Shown in pieces: positions 5,189-5,424 of a stretch of DNA of 5,424 bases (its first letter is position 1; each line of letters opens with the position of its first letter). The notes under the pieces were generated by a model. That model was not told the DNA's origin. It saw only the letters and a list, made by a program, of their open reading frames with translations, and made no database searches. This DNA comes from Devosia sp. (GTDB lineage: Bacteria; Pseudomonadota; Alphaproteobacteria; Rhizobiales; Devosiaceae), in contig JAQGJI010000057.1 in assembly GCA_028290685.1 (NCBI GenBank), positions 1 through 5,424 on the forward strand. Reading direction: 5' to 3'. A program made the position numbers and the translations under genes.

Positions 5189-5424
5189 TTACCCTTCGCG
5201 GTAGTGCTGAATCCAGGTGGTCCGCAGACCGGCCAGACCATGTTTGTCGATAGCGGCCTGCCAGTTGAGGAATTCATCGACGCTCAGCGTATAGCGGTCG
5301 CAGGCCTCTTCGAGGCTGAGCAGACCGCCGCGCACTGCTGCGACGACTTCGGCTTTACGGCGGATGACCCACCTCCGCGTATTGGCGGGGGGAAGGTCTG
5401 CGATCGTGAGCGGACTTCCGTCCG
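5189..5424 (-). CDS. sciP: CtrA inhibitor SciP (DUF1153), partial: N-terminus beyond right edge
   Basis: A small helix-turn-helix protein that in Caulobacter binds CtrA and blocks activation of CtrA-dependent promoters. The window holds the last 77 codons and the TAA stop (5191-5189). The frame runs off the right edge with no start codon inside the window. Visible family blocks, numbered from the edge: DGSPLTIADLPP (1-12), RRWVIRRKAEVVAAVRGG (16-33), LSLEEACDRY (35-44), LSVDEFLNWQ (46-55), HGLAGLRTT (61-69) and a C-terminal HYREG. Only about a dozen N-terminal residues should be missing (a family R-P-x-Y-V-I-G-P start is expected). One oddity is Trp at the position after L-R-T-T, where I remember Arg being usual. 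It is convergent with the coiled-coil gene, with a hairpin between them. SciP genes often lie near ctrA. Confidence 0.92.
   Translation of the reverse strand, partial: DGSPLTIADLPPANTRRWVIRRKAEVVAAVRGGLLSLEEACDRYTLSVDEFLNWQAAIDKHGLAGLRTTWIQHYREG

Overview
The window is GC-rich, densely coded bacterial chromosome. ChpT, an EipA/DUF1134 protein and SciP (DUF1153) occur together only in Alphaproteobacteria. The protein sequences look most like Hyphomicrobiales (Brucella/Devosia-type), but the genus cannot be fixed from this stretch. No mobile element, tRNA, rRNA or CRISPR was seen.

Layout, left to right. (1) 2-1315, plus: an ECF sigma factor of the ECF42 type with a long TPR-like C-terminal extension; its start lies at the window edge. 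(2) 1316-1466: a 151-base gap between two convergent genes with no convincing element. (3) Minus-strand block, in order of transcription: a secreted YHS-domain protein (3188-2688), chpT (2590-1901) and a stand-alone receiver-domain response regulator (1832-1467). (4) 3189-3295: a divergent intergenic region with nested inverted repeats beside a near-consensus CtrA box. (5) 3296-3865, plus: eipA, a periplasmic envelope-integrity protein. (6) 4061-5080, plus: an unrecognised membrane-anchored coiled-coil protein with six in-frame 15-base repeats. (7) 5189-5424, minus: the 3' 77 codons of sciP, convergent with the coiled-coil gene; a hairpin lies between them.

How the parts fit. ChpT passes phosphate from the hybrid kinase CckA to the master cell-cycle regulator CtrA and to CpdR. 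SciP binds CtrA and blocks activation of its promoters. EipA is a known direct CtrA target in Brucella. Most of the window therefore looks like a piece of the CtrA cell-cycle/envelope locus, and ctrA itself may lie just beyond the right edge (inference). The less understood members are the orphan response regulator beside chpT, the YHS protein between chpT and eipA, and the coiled-coil membrane protein between eipA and sciP. The sigma factor on the left appears functionally unrelated.

Four genes (response regulator, chpT, eipA, coiled-coil) have a GGAG ribosome binding site 7-8 bases before the chosen ATG. That consistency supports the start choices, three of which lie inside longer open frames.
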